A stretch of 64,000 nt of DNA from Loxodes magnus (lineage: Eukaryota; Ciliophora; Karyorelictea; Loxodida; Loxodidae). Both the position numbers and the translations under genes were made by a program. The stretch lies in assembly GCA_946699065.1 (NCBI GenBank), contig CAMPDV010001515.1:1-64000 (forward strand), in the 5' to 3' direction. Shown piece after piece: positions 25,388 through 37,964 of the stretch (within the stretch, counting starts at the first letter, position 1; every line of letters begins with the position of its first letter). The notes under the pieces are model-generated. The model searched no databases. It worked only from the letters and a program-made list of their open reading frames with translations, and was not told the origin of the DNA.

Positions 25388-27835
25388 CTATCCTACAGAT
25401 TAATCAACACTTAACAACCTCTATACATTCCATCTTCTCAAGTTACCAATACCATCCCCAGAATAGATCCATCTTGAATCCTTTGATAATGCCAAGGAAT
25501 ATATTGGTCATTCGTGACCACTCAAAGTTAATACACATTAACCAGCTGGAAAAGACCATATCTTTATGGTTGAGTCACGAGATGCTGATATGATATATCT
25601 AGAGTCATAGGAGATTACTACCGATGTAATAGCAGAAGTATGTCCCTCTAAAATTCTCAGGAGAGTACCATCAGGGAAATTCCAAATCTTTATGGCTGAG
25701 TCACCAGAGGCTGATATTATATATCTAGAGTCCAAAGAGATTACTACCGAGGTAACAATATCAGTATGTCCCTCTAAAGTTTTAACACAGGAACTAGATA
25801 AAAAATCCCAAAATGAACTTTATAACTTTCATATCTTGATAGTTTTGTCAGCAGATGCTGATATGATATATCTAGAGTCATTGGAGATTACTACCGATAA
25901 AATACGATTAGTATGTCCCTCTAAAGTTCTCAGGAGAGTACCATCAGGGAAATTTCAAATTTTTATGGTTGAGTCTCATGATGCTGATACTATATATCTA
26001 GAGTCAGAGGAGATTATTACCGAAGAAATAGAATCAGTATGTCCCTCTAAAGTTCTCAGGAGAGTACCATCAGGGAAGTTTCAGATCTTTATGGTTGTGT
26101 CACCAGATGCTGATATTATATATCTGGAATCATAGGAGATTACTACCGAGAAAATATAAGAAGTATGTCCGGATAAAGTATTGATTAAAGCAGATGTTTA
26201 AGAATCTCAGATCTTAATTGTATTATCATATGAACCAGTGATGATATATTGATTGTCAGGAGAGATAGCTATTGATCTGATGCATCAGGAATGACCTTTA
26301 AGTTCATGCGGATACTCAGTTACTATATCGGAAAGATCAGCATTACTCAATACACAACCGATAAACTTAGTATTCCTTAAATTACATTGATGGAAACTTG
26401 AATTGGAGAAATTACATTCAGTAAATGTTGTGTCCGATAGATCTGCTTGCACTAATCTCATGCTGGAGAAATTTTATTATGATGCAAACTTAACATTCAG
26501 GTAGTTAAGTATCGTTATCACATTCGATGATACCTACGATACTTCCTATGATTTTCTAGATAAGTCTAACATCTAATTTAATTTATCAGCCAGTTATATA
26601 TCTTATACCCTAGATAACTATAATAAGATTGATGTTGAAAAGGATAAGCTTGAGTAATTTAAAGGAGATTACTTCAAAAACTAGATATCGATACTTTGTT
26701 GTTGTATTAGTTGGTTTAGGATTTGATTTAACTATTCGAATGTTAAGTTATTGAATTTCACTAAGGCTTATTTTATCAAGTTTGGCTGCTCTTACAATTA
26801 TTGAACTTAAAAGTTCTATTACTCTAACTAAAGTTCAATAATATATCGAAATAACTGCTAATCCTTACTTAAAGCAGAATTTGAAACTTCTTGGTATATA
26901 TTAAACTGAGATTAGTCTTTTTACATTAGTTACTCTTAAACTTATTATTTGTCTTAACTTTAGTGTCTTAGGGAGGCTTAGTCTTAATATAAGTATTATA
27001 ATTATTGGCTTTCCTATATTTCATATTATTGAAGATCATAAACTTGTTCTTGTTGGGACAACTTTTATTATTATTGACCTTGACATATACCACTTATTAC
27101 ATTTTATTAACTGAAATAAGATTCTATGAACTAACAAGCTTTTTACTGAGTTAATATCTAACCCTATGAATGATCTCTCAGAAAATTGAAAGACTATAGG
27201 AGAAAATACTGAATATTATATCGCAAACCTTAATCACTCAAATTTAAATTAGATTCTTACTTTATCACATTGATTTCTCTTAAGATATCCGTAAATTACT
27301 ACTATTATTCTTATAGCTAATACTGATTTACCTACTGGTGGATATGCTAGCGCTATTACTATTATTATTAAATGCTGAGTTCCGATAATCGATTCAGTAA
27401 ATTCTTAATCTTATTCACTCTTTAAGTATATTATTCTATCAAGATCTTGAATATTCATTTAATTACCTACTAGCAGATATTATTCCACTATTAACTAACA
27501 CCATTGATAACATTCCTTATAAACTATAGCTGCTCTTATTTCTAATTCTATTATTCCTATAACCAATCGAGTTATTGATTTAACCATGTTTAGTCCAATG
27601 CTTGATGCTGTTGAGGCAAATAAGGTTATATTGGTTATTGCTCCATATAGTTTTGCAAATCCTAAGGCCTGATGTTAAACATCTGTTGATGATTCGTGCA
27701 AACTATCAATTACGTAAGCTGATATATGGTACTTAGACAGTTGAAACATTAAACGCAGTTGCAAGGAAGTTGCTTGGCTTAAAACTAACCTTAATCGAAA
27801 GCATTTCTACAGTTAGGACACTGTTACATATCCAT
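25388..27835 (-). CDS. RING-like / coiled-coil / pentapeptide / WD40 protein, copy 1
   Basis: Reassigned-code CDS of 816 codons from an ATG at 27835 (MDMQQCPNC). Residues ~6-50 form a RING-like Cys cluster: CPNC, then CNCVQC and NC, then a C..H pair (CTNHQ). A long Gln-rich coiled-coil middle follows. A short pentapeptide-type stretch starts near residue 457 (ADLSD, then CDFSN-like steps). Seven WD40 blades then finish a complete propeller, each with a core close to SVVIS-DSRYIISAS-D-TIKIW. TGA encodes the propeller Trp in some blades and TGG in others. One blade (the fourth) carries an insertion reading SSFWDFLSSS. An E3 ubiquitin-ligase scaffold is the obvious guess, but His replacement by Cys in the first metal pair leaves RING function unproven. 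The 3' end is set where in-frame homology with the second copy stops, at GGATAG|GTA. A splice donor, or a stop further on at a TGA, is possible. The frame is open without frameshift over its full length, and the paralogue agrees within two codons. Confidence 0.85.
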
Positions 27836-28044
27836 TTATAAAAAATAAAATTAGTTTTAGTATTTAGAAACTAATTACAATGAAATAAAAATTAAAATAT
27901 TTAAAATTTAATTATTAAATTTAATTTATTAATAAAATACAAACTATTAAAGATTAATTTCTCTTAAAAAATGAGGAAAAAGAGATGGTTAATAACCAAA
28001 AAAAAGGGGACCAAATCATAAAAGTTGGGCTCTTCTATCAAAAA
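27836..28044 (-). promoter_or_regulatory. upstream region of RING/WD40 copy 1
   Basis: About 185 bp directly upstream (27836-28020) are homologous to the upstream region of the other copy (43190-43362). Shared parts include GTCCCC near 28005-28011 with an (A/T)-rich spacer, and a motif GAGATGGTTA. Homology ends near 28020, where weak SSU rDNA similarity begins. A promoter is likely to lie here, but no element is identified. Confidence 0.5.
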
Positions 28045-28498
28045 GAGAAAATAACTTTAGGTAAGAGACACTGAATCTCCAATCATCGAGATGAAGCCCA
28101 GTGTCGTTATTTATTGTCTCATTCAGGATTGAGTAATTTGCATGACTGCTGCCTTCCTTAGATGTGGCCTCTCAGGCTCCAGAATTGGACCCTAATTCTC
28201 CGTTACCCGTCACTGCCATAGTATTCCAATACCATCAAAAACTGATAAGGCAGAAACTGATAGGGCAGAAACTTGAATGACCCGCCATTCTTCATGGTCC
28301 TTGTGTATTATAATTCCTGCACGGACGATATCTAATAAACATCTTGCATGCATTCTAGAATTACTACGATTATCTAACACACCATCAAATAAACTATCAC
28401 TGTTTAATGAGCCATTCACAGTTCCACGAGTAAATGCTTAAACATGCATGGCTTAGTCTTTGAGACAAACATATGACTACTGGCAGGATCAACCAGAT
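28045..28498 (-). rRNA. 18S rRNA 5' part, truncated (rDNA unit 2)
   Basis: Homologue of 1-398, in the same orientation. The 5' end lies at about 28498, with the intact CATATGACTACTGGCAGG block. Clear homology to SSU runs to 28088, and weaker similarity to about 28045. A 16-bp tandem duplication (CTGATAAGGCAGAAA then CTGATAGGGCAGAAA, about 28240-28272) is absent from copy 1. SSU beyond about nt 430 is missing, and the upstream flank of the RING/WD40 gene follows, so the gene is non-functional. Confidence 0.93.
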
Positions 28499-29213
28499 TT
28501 ATACTTTTCTATTTCCATCCACTTTTTCTATATACTCCTTTCCTCCCCCTTCATTTATGTTTCATAACATTACCCTTCAAATATCCATACTACAGCCCAC
28601 CTTTTACCCCTACTTGTCTTAAAAAATATACACAAAGCCACCGCTATAGGCATCAAGATCTTTTTACCTTCTTAGCCAATCTTCATTTCTTATATATGCA
28701 TTTCTCAATTTTTAGATTCACGCCTTTGTCACACATAATTCAATCATTAAGCACATCATTTTTTTCTTTCAAGTCTCTTTTCTACTTTTTATCTACTTAT
28801 ATTGAATCTTCTTTTCTCAAACGGTAGCACTTAAAGTGCTTAATACTTAAGTATCATCTTCTTCGTTCCATTCTTCATCTATCAAAACTTTTTCTTTTGC
28901 TTTCTCTTTTATCAAATTTTCAAAAATGTGAAATTTTGTACTTTAATAATCAAAATAAGTTAAATTAAGTAAAACCCCAGTAGAGATAGTAATGAGAATC
29001 TTGATGTAAAACCCTAGATAGATGATACAAAGATAAGTAACTAAAGGTACGACTAGGTACTACTAGGTACTACTTCTTGTTATAACTAGGTAATATTAGG
29101 TACTTTTAGGTGCTACTTCTCATCATAACTAGGTACTATTAGGTCTTACTTTTAGGTACTACTAGGTATTTAAGTGAGTAAAGTCCCAGCAGAGAGATAA
29201 AGAAGAGATAGAT
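28499..29213 (-). other. rDNA intergenic spacer, unit 2
   Basis: Homologous to 399-1184. It keeps the palindrome pair (28826-28854) and the pyrimidine-rich SSU-proximal part, with a shorter TAGGTAC array (29043-29170). Confidence 0.85.
28826..28854. promoter_or_regulatory. paired palindromes in rDNA spacer, copy 2
   Basis: Identical to 725-753: AGCACTTAAAGTGCT and ATACTTAAGTAT, with the same 2-nt gap. Confidence 0.55.
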
Positions 29214-29560
29214 CAAGTGACTTTGTAATAGTCTCATCAGATTGTAAAGCAAGCTTACTCTCATGCGTACAACCCCAGGTCAATACTTAGTTGTCTACAA
29301 AGGATCTATCTACTTGTATGTGATGAGCCGTTCTTATTCTGTTAACAGACATGGGGAGGGCTTGAGGATATAAAAAGTATTGTTTTCATTAGTAGATAGA
29401 AGGCGTCGCTCCCAGATTAGATTCTGACTTAGAGGTGTTCAGTCATAATCTATGCAGATGGTAGTGTAGCCACACGGACTGCTCAACCAATGGCAATACC
29501 AGAGATCTGGACCAACGAATCCTCTCGTACTGAGTTGGATTACTGTGGTGGCGCAGTGAT

Positions 29561-29612
<52 letters not shown>

Positions 29613-30039
29613 CCTTTTGATGGGTGAACAATCCGACACTTGTGAATTCTGCTTCATAATGATAGGAAGAGCCGACATCGAAGAGTAAAAAAGCAACGTC
29701 GCTACGAACACTTGGCTGCCACAAGCCAGTTATCCCTGTGGTATTTTTTCTGACACCTCTTGCTTAAAACTCGTAAAAGGATCGATAGGCCATGATTTCC
29801 CAGTTCAACCTGACACTGAGAGGTTAAATGAAGCCAGCTTTTCCCCTTTTGGTCTGTGAGCGGTTTCTGTCCACTCTGAGCAGGCCGTAGGACACCTGTG
29901 TTATCTTTTAACAGATGTGCTGTCCCAGCCAAACTCCCCACCTGGCGGTTTATCTCACTTAGTTACATTGCTAGAAAGTTACTGAATGACAGTAGGAATC
30001 TCGTTAATCCATTCATGCACATCACTAATTAAATGACGA

Positions 30040-30076
<37 letters not shown>

Positions 30077-31193
30077 TGCCGTTTACTCGTGCTTCGTTGA
30101 ATCTCATCACCTTAACTTTCAGAACACTGGGCAGAAATCATATTGTGTTAACAGATCACCTTCACAATGCTTTGTTTTAATTAAACATTCGGATTCCTCC
30201 TGCCACTCCAGTTCTGAGGTGGCCATTCGCCGCAGGGCCGACCACTTTCGTTCATGGCGACAAACTCCCACTTCCGTGAAAATTAAGTTACACAAGCCCT
30301 CCAGTGGAGACTTCTACCTAGCCCTCAGAGCCAATCTTTCTCCCGAAGTTACAGGTCTGGTTTGCCGACTTCCCTTACCTACATTATTCTATTGACTAGA
30401 GGCTGCTAACCTTGGAGACCAGCTGCGGTATAGGTACGAATACTCCTACATATTACATGCCACAAGTTTCATGGATCGTAGTTGGTGCTCCAGACAACAT
30501 ACAGTTTACTACTCTTCCATACATCACGCCTCCCTCACTATAATGGATCCAGACACACATGTATATTAGACAGAAAAGACAACTCTCCCCCGACATATTA
30601 CAGCATATTATGTCACCACTATGTAGTAAGTACCTATGGAATATTAACCATATTCCATTTCCCTCGTAAAGTTAGGATCGGGTTACTCATAATACAGTGC
30701 GGTTCTCATGAAAACCTTCTCCATTTCAGTCTTCCAAGTTGGCATTGTAATACTTGCTACTATCACCAAGATCTGCACTAATACCTGCTCCATAACTCTT
30801 CACAGAATTACCTCCATGTAGATACTACACCCTCCTACACCAGAGGGCAGAGTATGGGCACCAGCCTTTCGCGACTTCCATTTTCAGGACTAGTCCATTC
30901 TGTAAGTGAGTTGTTATACACTCCTTAGCGGGTTCTGACTTCCATGGCCACCGTCTTACTGTCTAAATGGACTAACGAATTTTCTTGCAGACGGCTTCTT
31001 TCGCCTTAACTCTGTTTCAGGTTGGGCCCTCATCGCCAGTTCTGCTTACCTGGATTTCCCCACTAGGGACATTTATGTCATGTCACGTTCATTTATGAAA
31101 CGTTACTGCACCCATTTAAAGTTTGATAATAGGAGGAAGGAGTGACTCCTCCCGAACCTCTATTCATTGGCTTTACCGGATACCACGAAAAGT

Positions 31194-31228
<35 letters not shown>

Positions 31229-31888
31229 ACTAATAGATGGTTCGATGAGTCTTCGCCCCTATACTCAGGTCCACAGAGCGATTTGCACGTCAGCACCTAC
31301 ACGAACCTCCACCAGAATTTCCCCTGGTTTCGTCCTGCTCAAGCACTTTCATTTCACCTACACATTTACTTGCACAGACTCGCGATATAGCTAGATTCCT
31401 TGGACTGTGTTTCAAGACGGGACGGTTCGTCCACTATATCCTTGCAATACTTCTTTTCAAAGCTTTGCTCAGATTTATTGTAGACGCACAGCTTCCTTTC
31501 CAACTATTTCAGGCCTTTTAACTCTCTTTCCAAAGTACTTTTCACTTTTCCCTCACGGTACTTGTGCACTATTGGGCTCTGGACTTATTTAGCCTTACGA
31601 GGAGTTTACCTCGCACTTTGGACAGCAATCCCAAGCTGTCCGACTTTTAGATAGTTTGGTTTTCAATCTAATTGAACCTCACGGGGTATCACCCTCTATG
31701 ACGTGTCATTCCTGACCAATTTGGTCAATCAAACCAACACCATTCCTCCCTAACTTAGATAATTCCGAAGATTTACAAGTGGGTTTTGACCGCTTCATTA
31801 TCCATTACTAAGGCCATCCTTGTTAGTTTCTTTTCCTCCGCTTACTGATATGTTTAAGTTCATCGGGTTATCTTGCTCCCCTCAAATA
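29214..31888 (-). rRNA. 28S (LSU) rRNA, unit 2
   Basis: Colinear with 1185-3868 and of almost the same length, with scattered substitutions and a few one-base indels. Some changes hit strongly conserved blocks (for example the 5' block reading ATCGGGTTATC where unit 1 has AGCGGGTTATT). This suggests that one or both copies are drifting. Confidence 0.94.
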
Positions 31889-31965
31889 ACAAATACATAT
31901 ACTCAGTTTTTTCATTTGGTAAGAGAATTCTTATTCACTTACATTTGTATTTTATATGATACTGA
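31889..31965 (-). other. ITS2, unit 2
   Basis: Homologous to 3869-3944; boundaries approximate. Confidence 0.75.
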
Positions 31966-32110
31966 AAGGAACATACCTTGAGTTTCCCCAAGGCGCCTGT
32001 TGCGTTGGGAAACCTGATGACTCACGAAATCCTGCAATTCGCATTGAATTTCGCGATTCGCTGCGTCCTTCATCGACGTCAGAGTCTAGGCATCTATTGT
32101 TGGGGCTTTT
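31966..32110 (-). rRNA. 5.8S rRNA, unit 2
   Basis: Homologous to 3945-4090. The core GATGAAGGACGCAGCGAAT is kept, and several substitutions distinguish the two copies. Confidence 0.9.
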
Positions 32111-32198
32111 GCTTTATTTAGGTTTATATATTTGATAAAATGAAAAGCAGCATAAAGCTGTAAATAGATTTGATTTTTGTAATGTCCGATATTAATAT
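32111..32198 (-). other. ITS1, unit 2
   Basis: Homologous to 4091-4179. Confidence 0.75.
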
Positions 32199-32329
32199 TA
32201 ATGATCCATCCGCAGGTTCACCTACGGATATCTTGTTACGACTTCTCCTTCCTCTAAGTGATAAGGTTCACTTAACTTCCCATTAGTCCGAGAGGTTCAC
32301 CTGATTACTCGAAATCGGTAGGAGCGACA

Positions 32330-32361
<32 letters not shown>

Positions 32362-32729
32362 GTGAAAGCTGATGACTTGTGCTTACTAGGAATTCTTAGT
32401 TGATGACCAAGAATTGAAAGGGTCAATCCCAACTACGACGCAGTTACGAGTTTGCCGGAGTAGCTATACTTAGAAACTCATTGGTTAGTACATTGTAGCG
32501 CGCGTGCGGCACAGGACATCTAAGGGAATCACAGACCTGTTATTGCCTCAAACTTCCTCCAACTAAAAGCTGGAAGTTCCTCTAAAAAGACAACTTCCTC
32601 GGATAGAAAGAGTCTATTTAGCAAGTTGAGGTCCCGTTCGTTATCAGAATTAACCAGACAGATCACTCCACTAACTAAGAACGGCCATGAACCACCACCC
32701 ATAGAATCAAGAAAGAGTTCTCAATCTGC

Positions 32730-32763
<34 letters not shown>

Positions 32764-32979
32764 CCGTGTCTAGTCAAATTAAGCCGCAGATTCCACTCCT
32801 TGTGGTGCCCTTCCGTAAATTCCTTTAAGTTTCAGTCTTGCGACCATACTCCCCCAGAACCCAAAGACTTTGATTTCTCGGAAGGTGCCGAGGAGATTTA
32901 TACGGTCTCCCCGATTCCTAGTCGGCATAATTCATGGTTAAGACTAGGACGGTATCTGATCGTCTTGGATCCCTTAACT
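32199..32979 (-). rRNA. 18S rRNA 3' part, truncated (rDNA unit 2)
   Basis: Begins at the SSU 3' end (complement of GGATCATTA at 32199) and stops abruptly near 32979, just after the GATCAGATACCG block (sense). That break is about 220 nt closer to the SSU 3' end than the break of unit 1. AT-rich DNA follows directly. The window thus holds no complete SSU. Confidence 0.94.
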
Positions 32980-33490
32980 CAAAAACTTAAATTTTTATAT
33001 TATTTTTTTTTATAAAACTGGAGAATAAGTTAAATTTAGCAGTTAAGCAAAAATAGTTAATTTTTACATAGTTCTGATTTGTACATTGTAATAAATAAGA
33101 TATCTAGTTATTTAGCAATAAATAAGTTAATTCTCTAAAATTTTATAATCTCTTTACTATTTTATTATGTGATTACAGTTTTTTAGTTAAAAACTAATTG
33201 AGAATTAGATTATTTCTATTTTGTTAAACTTAATTAAATTTTACACTTTTCAAAACTATTTTAATTTCTCATAAAATATACCAAATAATCCTTTTTATAT
33301 TATTCTCTTTAATTAATTAATAATATGTTTTTTTAATTAATAGTAGAACCTTTATTTTATAATTTCAATAGTGCCATTTTTTTAGTACTTGATAAATTCA
33401 ATTTTATTTACTTATTTAAGAGTTTTCATCTTTTTATCTATAATCAACTGTTTCGTAGATTAGCTAGGATTATATTATCTAAGTTTCTAA
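32980..33490. other. AT-rich DNA, no gene recognised
   Basis: A T/A-rich stretch between the broken SSU and the kinase pseudogene. Its only special mark is the abrupt composition change at 32980. Confidence 0.6.
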
Positions 33491-33492
33491 CA

Positions 33493-34912
33493 TTTAGAAA
33501 ATAGATGAGATTGCTAAGGGTGGCTTTAGAGTTTTTTGAAAAGCTTTACTGAAGGAAGAACATTAATAGCGATAAAGAGTTTTACAATTAAAGTTTATCT
33601 TAGGCAGCTAAGAAAGAGATGGAATAGGAGCTATCAATACCTAAAAGATGCATCATCCTAATAGTATCTTTATATGAGTACTGTCCTTAGCTGCTGTGTT
33701 TGGTATTGGAATATCTGCCTTACAATTTATACTAGCTTATATAAAATAAGCAATATCTATCATAGAAAATCAGATATAACATAAGCTTGGATATCGTGAT
33801 ATGTCTAGAGTGTATTATCGAGAAGAATATTATTCACAGAGATCTTAAGAATAATAACATATTACTGGACAAGAATTTAAGAGCTAAAATAACAGGTTTT
33901 AATTTGTCGAAAGTGAGAATGGAAACTTAATCTTTCGAATCAAAAACTTAGATAGGCAACATTCGTTAGATAGTTCCTGAATTGATGTGCTTAAAGCCTA
34001 AATACAGAAATAACCAGATATTTTTGCTTTTGGAGTCATTTTTTGGGAAATTGCAACTAATTAAGTGTCCTATTAAGAAACTGATAACTTATCTATAAGA
34101 GAGGATATAAAAGCTGGAGATAGTGAAAAAATTCCTGAGGAATTTCCTCAGGATTATAAGATTTTATTTGAAAAATTTTGGACTTAAAATTCAAATAAGA
34201 GAGCAAGTCTGGAAATTGTATAAAGCTTACAATTGAGTAGCTTAGAAAAAATTAAAAAATAAGCCCCAAAATAAGATCCCTAAGTAATGAAAAATTAAAC
34301 TAAATTGGAAAGATTGAGAATTCCTGCATTAAATGAAATCAAGGCTTTCACTCAACCTTTATTAATTATTAACTTGCATACATAAAGTAAAGGTAAATAT
34401 TTATCTTTTAGACTAAACTTTGATGGAATACTGGGGAAGAGTTTGATCTGTAGTGATATCTGGTGACTAGAAATTAATTGTATCGGCTAGTTACGATATA
34501 AACTTAAAAATATGAGAGTTTCTTACTGGAACCTGTAAGAGAACGTTGATAGGACACTAGAATGGAGTTTTATCTGTGGCGATATCTGGTGACAAGAAAC
34601 GAATTGTATCGGCAAGTGACGATGGAACTGTAAAGATATGAGAATTTATGACTGGATAATGCATTCGAATGCTCGAAGGTCATTCATAATCTGTATTAAA
34701 TGCTTAGGTAAGTAATTATTACAGATTTATATTTTTGAATCTTACCAATCAATTAAGATATGGAATTTTAGTTTGGATGAATGTGTTTTGACTCTCTTAG
34801 GACATATAGGTTAAATAAACTCTATAGCTCTAAGAAGAGTTAGCAAATGGATAGTATCAGGTGCTGATGACAGGTTGGTAAGAAGTTATAAGATTGCGAT
34901 TTGAGTCAAGAG
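33493..34912 (+). pseudogene. protein kinase-WD40 fusion, frameshifted pseudogene
   Basis: The reassigned-code translation shows a protein kinase domain spread over two frames. It starts with a glycine-loop-like KIDEIAKGGFRVFWKALL, continues with LCLVLEYLPYNLYQLIQNK, and has the catalytic loop IIHRDLKNNNILLD (HRDLK at 33835-33849). Where DFG is expected it reads ITGFNLSK, so the metal-binding Asp is lost. VPEL stands where APE is expected, and DIFAFGVIFWEI is in another frame. WD40 repeats follow (34436-34690, with VSASDDGTVKIWEF and VLSVAISGDKKRIV) and continue out of frame to about 34912 (WIVSGADD). At least three frame changes and the lost DFG make it a pseudogene of a serine/threonine (TKL-like) kinase-WD40 protein. 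TGA=Trp is seen at KIWEF and VFWKA. Confidence 0.75.
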
Positions 34913-35510
34913 TAATTTATTTTGTTAATTTCTATTTTGAGAAGTTAATTTTAAATTAAGTAATAGTTTTTTTATTTATTGTAAGTGTGTATAAAATTCT
35001 TAAGAGTATATTAGTTTATTAAATGTTGAAGATCTTTTAAAAGTTAAAATTATAATAGAATCTAAAATTTATTTATCTTTAAGTTTTTTATATTAAAGAA
35101 AGATAAAATTATATCTTAATATTTTATGATTTAAAAATGCCATTTGCTAGTAATAAAGTATAAGATTTATTTTTTTACGTTTCTAGGTCAAAACAAGTAA
35201 TAGTTAATATATATTTAGAGTTAATATTTACAAATTTTAAGTTCTTATCGTTATTTTTAAATTAAAATACATTTTTTTAAGTTAAGCATAGTGTATAAAT
35301 AAAAGCTGTCAACATTTTTTAAGCATTTATTCTCAATGTTTTCACTACAGAATATTTTTTTGATGGAAAGTAGAAATTCTAATTGAAAAATAAATTTATT
35401 TTAGTGAAATTAAAAATTTTTATATTAATAATAATAAACTATAAGAATTACAATATCTGAGATATTGAGATATAATTGCATATATATTGGTAAATAACCA
35501 TGAATATTAT
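34913..35510. other. AT-rich DNA, no gene recognised
   Basis: No motif on either strand. Confidence 0.6.
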
Positions 35511-35514
35511 GCTA

Positions 35515-37080
35515 AATTTAAAAGTTTCTGCATTTTCAATCATGGCTCTCTTTCACTCTCTTCTTGATTAGGACTTGATTAGCTCATTAAATCTATTTAT
35601 TGGTTTCTTTTAATAGGATCTATTTCTTCTTCACTCTAGTCTTTAAAAATTTTTGATCTTCTTCTAAATAATTATTGATTTAATATTTTTTATGTACTTA
35701 TCTACTTTATTCATCTTACTTTTTGTAAATTATTGATTAATATAGTTTTAGTCATATAAAATTAGTCGTCTTAATCTTTTCCAGTAATTATTTTGTGCTT
35801 ATTCAAATTCTTAAAAATGACAGAATAAAGATTACATTGGAAAACTTGCTCAAATGTATCAAATTCCTATCTGTTTAAGTAAATATAGTCGAATTATGTT
35901 TCGTTATATCGCTGATTCAGTCCATCTTAAATATTATAAGTGTAAGTCCTTAGTTTATAGAATGAAATAGTTTCTTGAATTAGATGTCTATTGTATTTAG
36001 TGTATGCTATTAAAGGGAAAACATTATAATTACTTTCTATTTAATCAATAAATCTTTTTCAGTTTCATTGCTGCATTCCTTTAAAGATATTCTTAGAAGA
36101 ATTTTTTTAGATTTAAATATTGAGATGCTTTTTATACTCTTTGAAATCATAAGTTCTTTAAATATCTAAATCATATTTTTAAATGCTTTTATCTATATAT
36201 TTCTTGTAGGAAAGGTTAAATTTATTACACTTTGAAGTAAAAAGGCATATCTGGATTATGATTTTCCTAGCTGAATCGAGTTGATTTTCAGTAAAAAAGC
36301 TTAAATTTTTATGTCGAAGAGTGGATAAATGGAAGTAAATTTAGATCAATAAAGCAAGATTCATTAAAGGAAGATTAAGAAGATTTGAAAGCTAATCTTT
36401 ATATAAGTCTTTGTGATCTAGTAGTTTTTCTTATCATTCCTTTAATTCCCGATATTCTGCTCAAGAAGTTATATTGCTTCCATATTCTACTTTAGGTAAA
36501 ATAAAAGTTCTACAAAGTTTCTTATAACTAATTGGAAATATAATGCCATATTTGGAAAGTACAGCAGTCGTTTTCAAAATTGCTCTCCTATATACAGAAT
36601 CCTTTTCATCACAATGCTTTTTATAATTTTTACTTGTTACCCAACTTGTAACCTAGATAAGTGATTGAGTCTTTCTATGTGATTGAAATTCTATTAATGT
36701 TTAAGTTAATTTCAGTTTCTTTCTTTTTTTTCTCAGAAATTAAATCATTTCATATTTCTTTGCCTTTATATTAAGTCTTACTCAAGTAAAAATATTGGCT
36801 GTGGCTTTTAATAGTTTCTTAGCATTTTTTTTGTAATCTGCAAATTCATTTAAAATATAAGCAAAACCACGCACAACGAAAGATCAGGAACAAATAATAA
36901 ATCCTAGTTTATTTTAATTATTTTCTAAATATATTATTACAATGTCATAGTATAGAATTGCAAGTACAGGCCATGACTACTTCCTTATAGAACATCATTA
37001 TTAATCTTTATTGCTCTAGTAAGATATCCATCAATAATAAGCTTAGCATCAATATCGTTATAATATTAATTTTAAATTTT
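35515..37080 (-). mobile_element. LINE D: 5'-truncated reverse transcriptase fragment
   Basis: The minus-strand reading starts inside a reverse transcriptase near 37075 (DIDAKLIIDGYL, then VLQGSSHG where the family has a QG-S motif). It continues through the thumb (KKLLKATANIFTWVRLNIKA, then YRRAILKTTAVLSKYGIIFP and ILPKVEYGSNITSW) to a Cys-containing C-terminal part (CSNETEKDLLIK near 36080, then HTLNTIDIQFKKLF), finishing with a K/E-rich tail near 35530. The YxDD box is damaged. Several frame changes are needed. A 5'-truncated, decayed LINE is the simplest reading, and it differs in sequence from LINEs A/B2, B1 and C. Confidence 0.7.
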
Positions 37081-37960
37081 TCTATCTTAATTTCGATATT
37101 ATTCTTTACTTATTTTTAATAAAGATTTTTTATTTCCTTGTTGTATGAGTTTTATAATTAATTTGTTTTTTATTAAAATCGATCGATAGGCTTTTAATTT
37201 AAATTTTCTTTTAATGTAAAAGTATCTTTATACAATTTTCAATTTAGAAACTGTTAAAGTATTTAATTCTTAGATTTAATTTTATTAGCACTAGTTTTTT
37301 TATTTCATTTTTTATCTAGATTATTCAATTTAAAAATAGCTTTTATATAATTTTTTGTATTATCTAAGCTTTTTTATTCAAAAAACTTTTCAGATTCCTT
37401 TTTAAATTATTTAGATTGAAAGATACTAATATATAAATACTTTTTTTTTATTTTTTTCTAAGTAATAGTTTTATTTAATATTTTTTTGTAAATTAAAATG
37501 GAGTTATCTATCCCTCATTTTCAATCAAAAAGAATAATGTATAAAATTTTAGAAAATTATATTTTCTATAAAAGTTAATTTTTCCTTTTTAAGATATTTA
37601 TTAAATTTATATCGTCAATAATCTTTGGCAGTTTAAGTTTATGAGAAAAAAATTTTTAAAGCAAAGATCTATCGATCTTTATAATAACTACTTAAACATT
37701 AAGATTGGTTGTATTTATAAATTTTTCTACCTTTTACGATATATATTTTAGATATTTTTTAATTTTTAGATTTGTAAAAGTATGATTGTACATTTTGTTT
37801 ATAAATATTTATTATTTAATTTTTCAAACCACTAGCATAAATTCAACGCTGTCTAAAAATAGATAGAAAATAAAATATAATGGCAAGAAAGAGTATCGTG
37901 TAATAAAATTTAAGATATAATTATAGGAAAAATAATAAACATTAGAACGATTTGGCTTTC
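37081..37960. other. AT-rich DNA, no gene recognised
   Basis: T-rich sequence between two divergently oriented LINE fragments. No motif seen. Confidence 0.6.
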
Positions 37961-37964
37961 ACGT

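Noticed and set aside
25692..26135. A 147-codon + strand open frame made of repeats
   Set aside because: It is the antisense of the WD40 blades of the minus-strand gene. Its repeat structure is inherited from the 126-bp blades. The same applies to the minus-strand stretch at 45195-45482 opposite copy 2.
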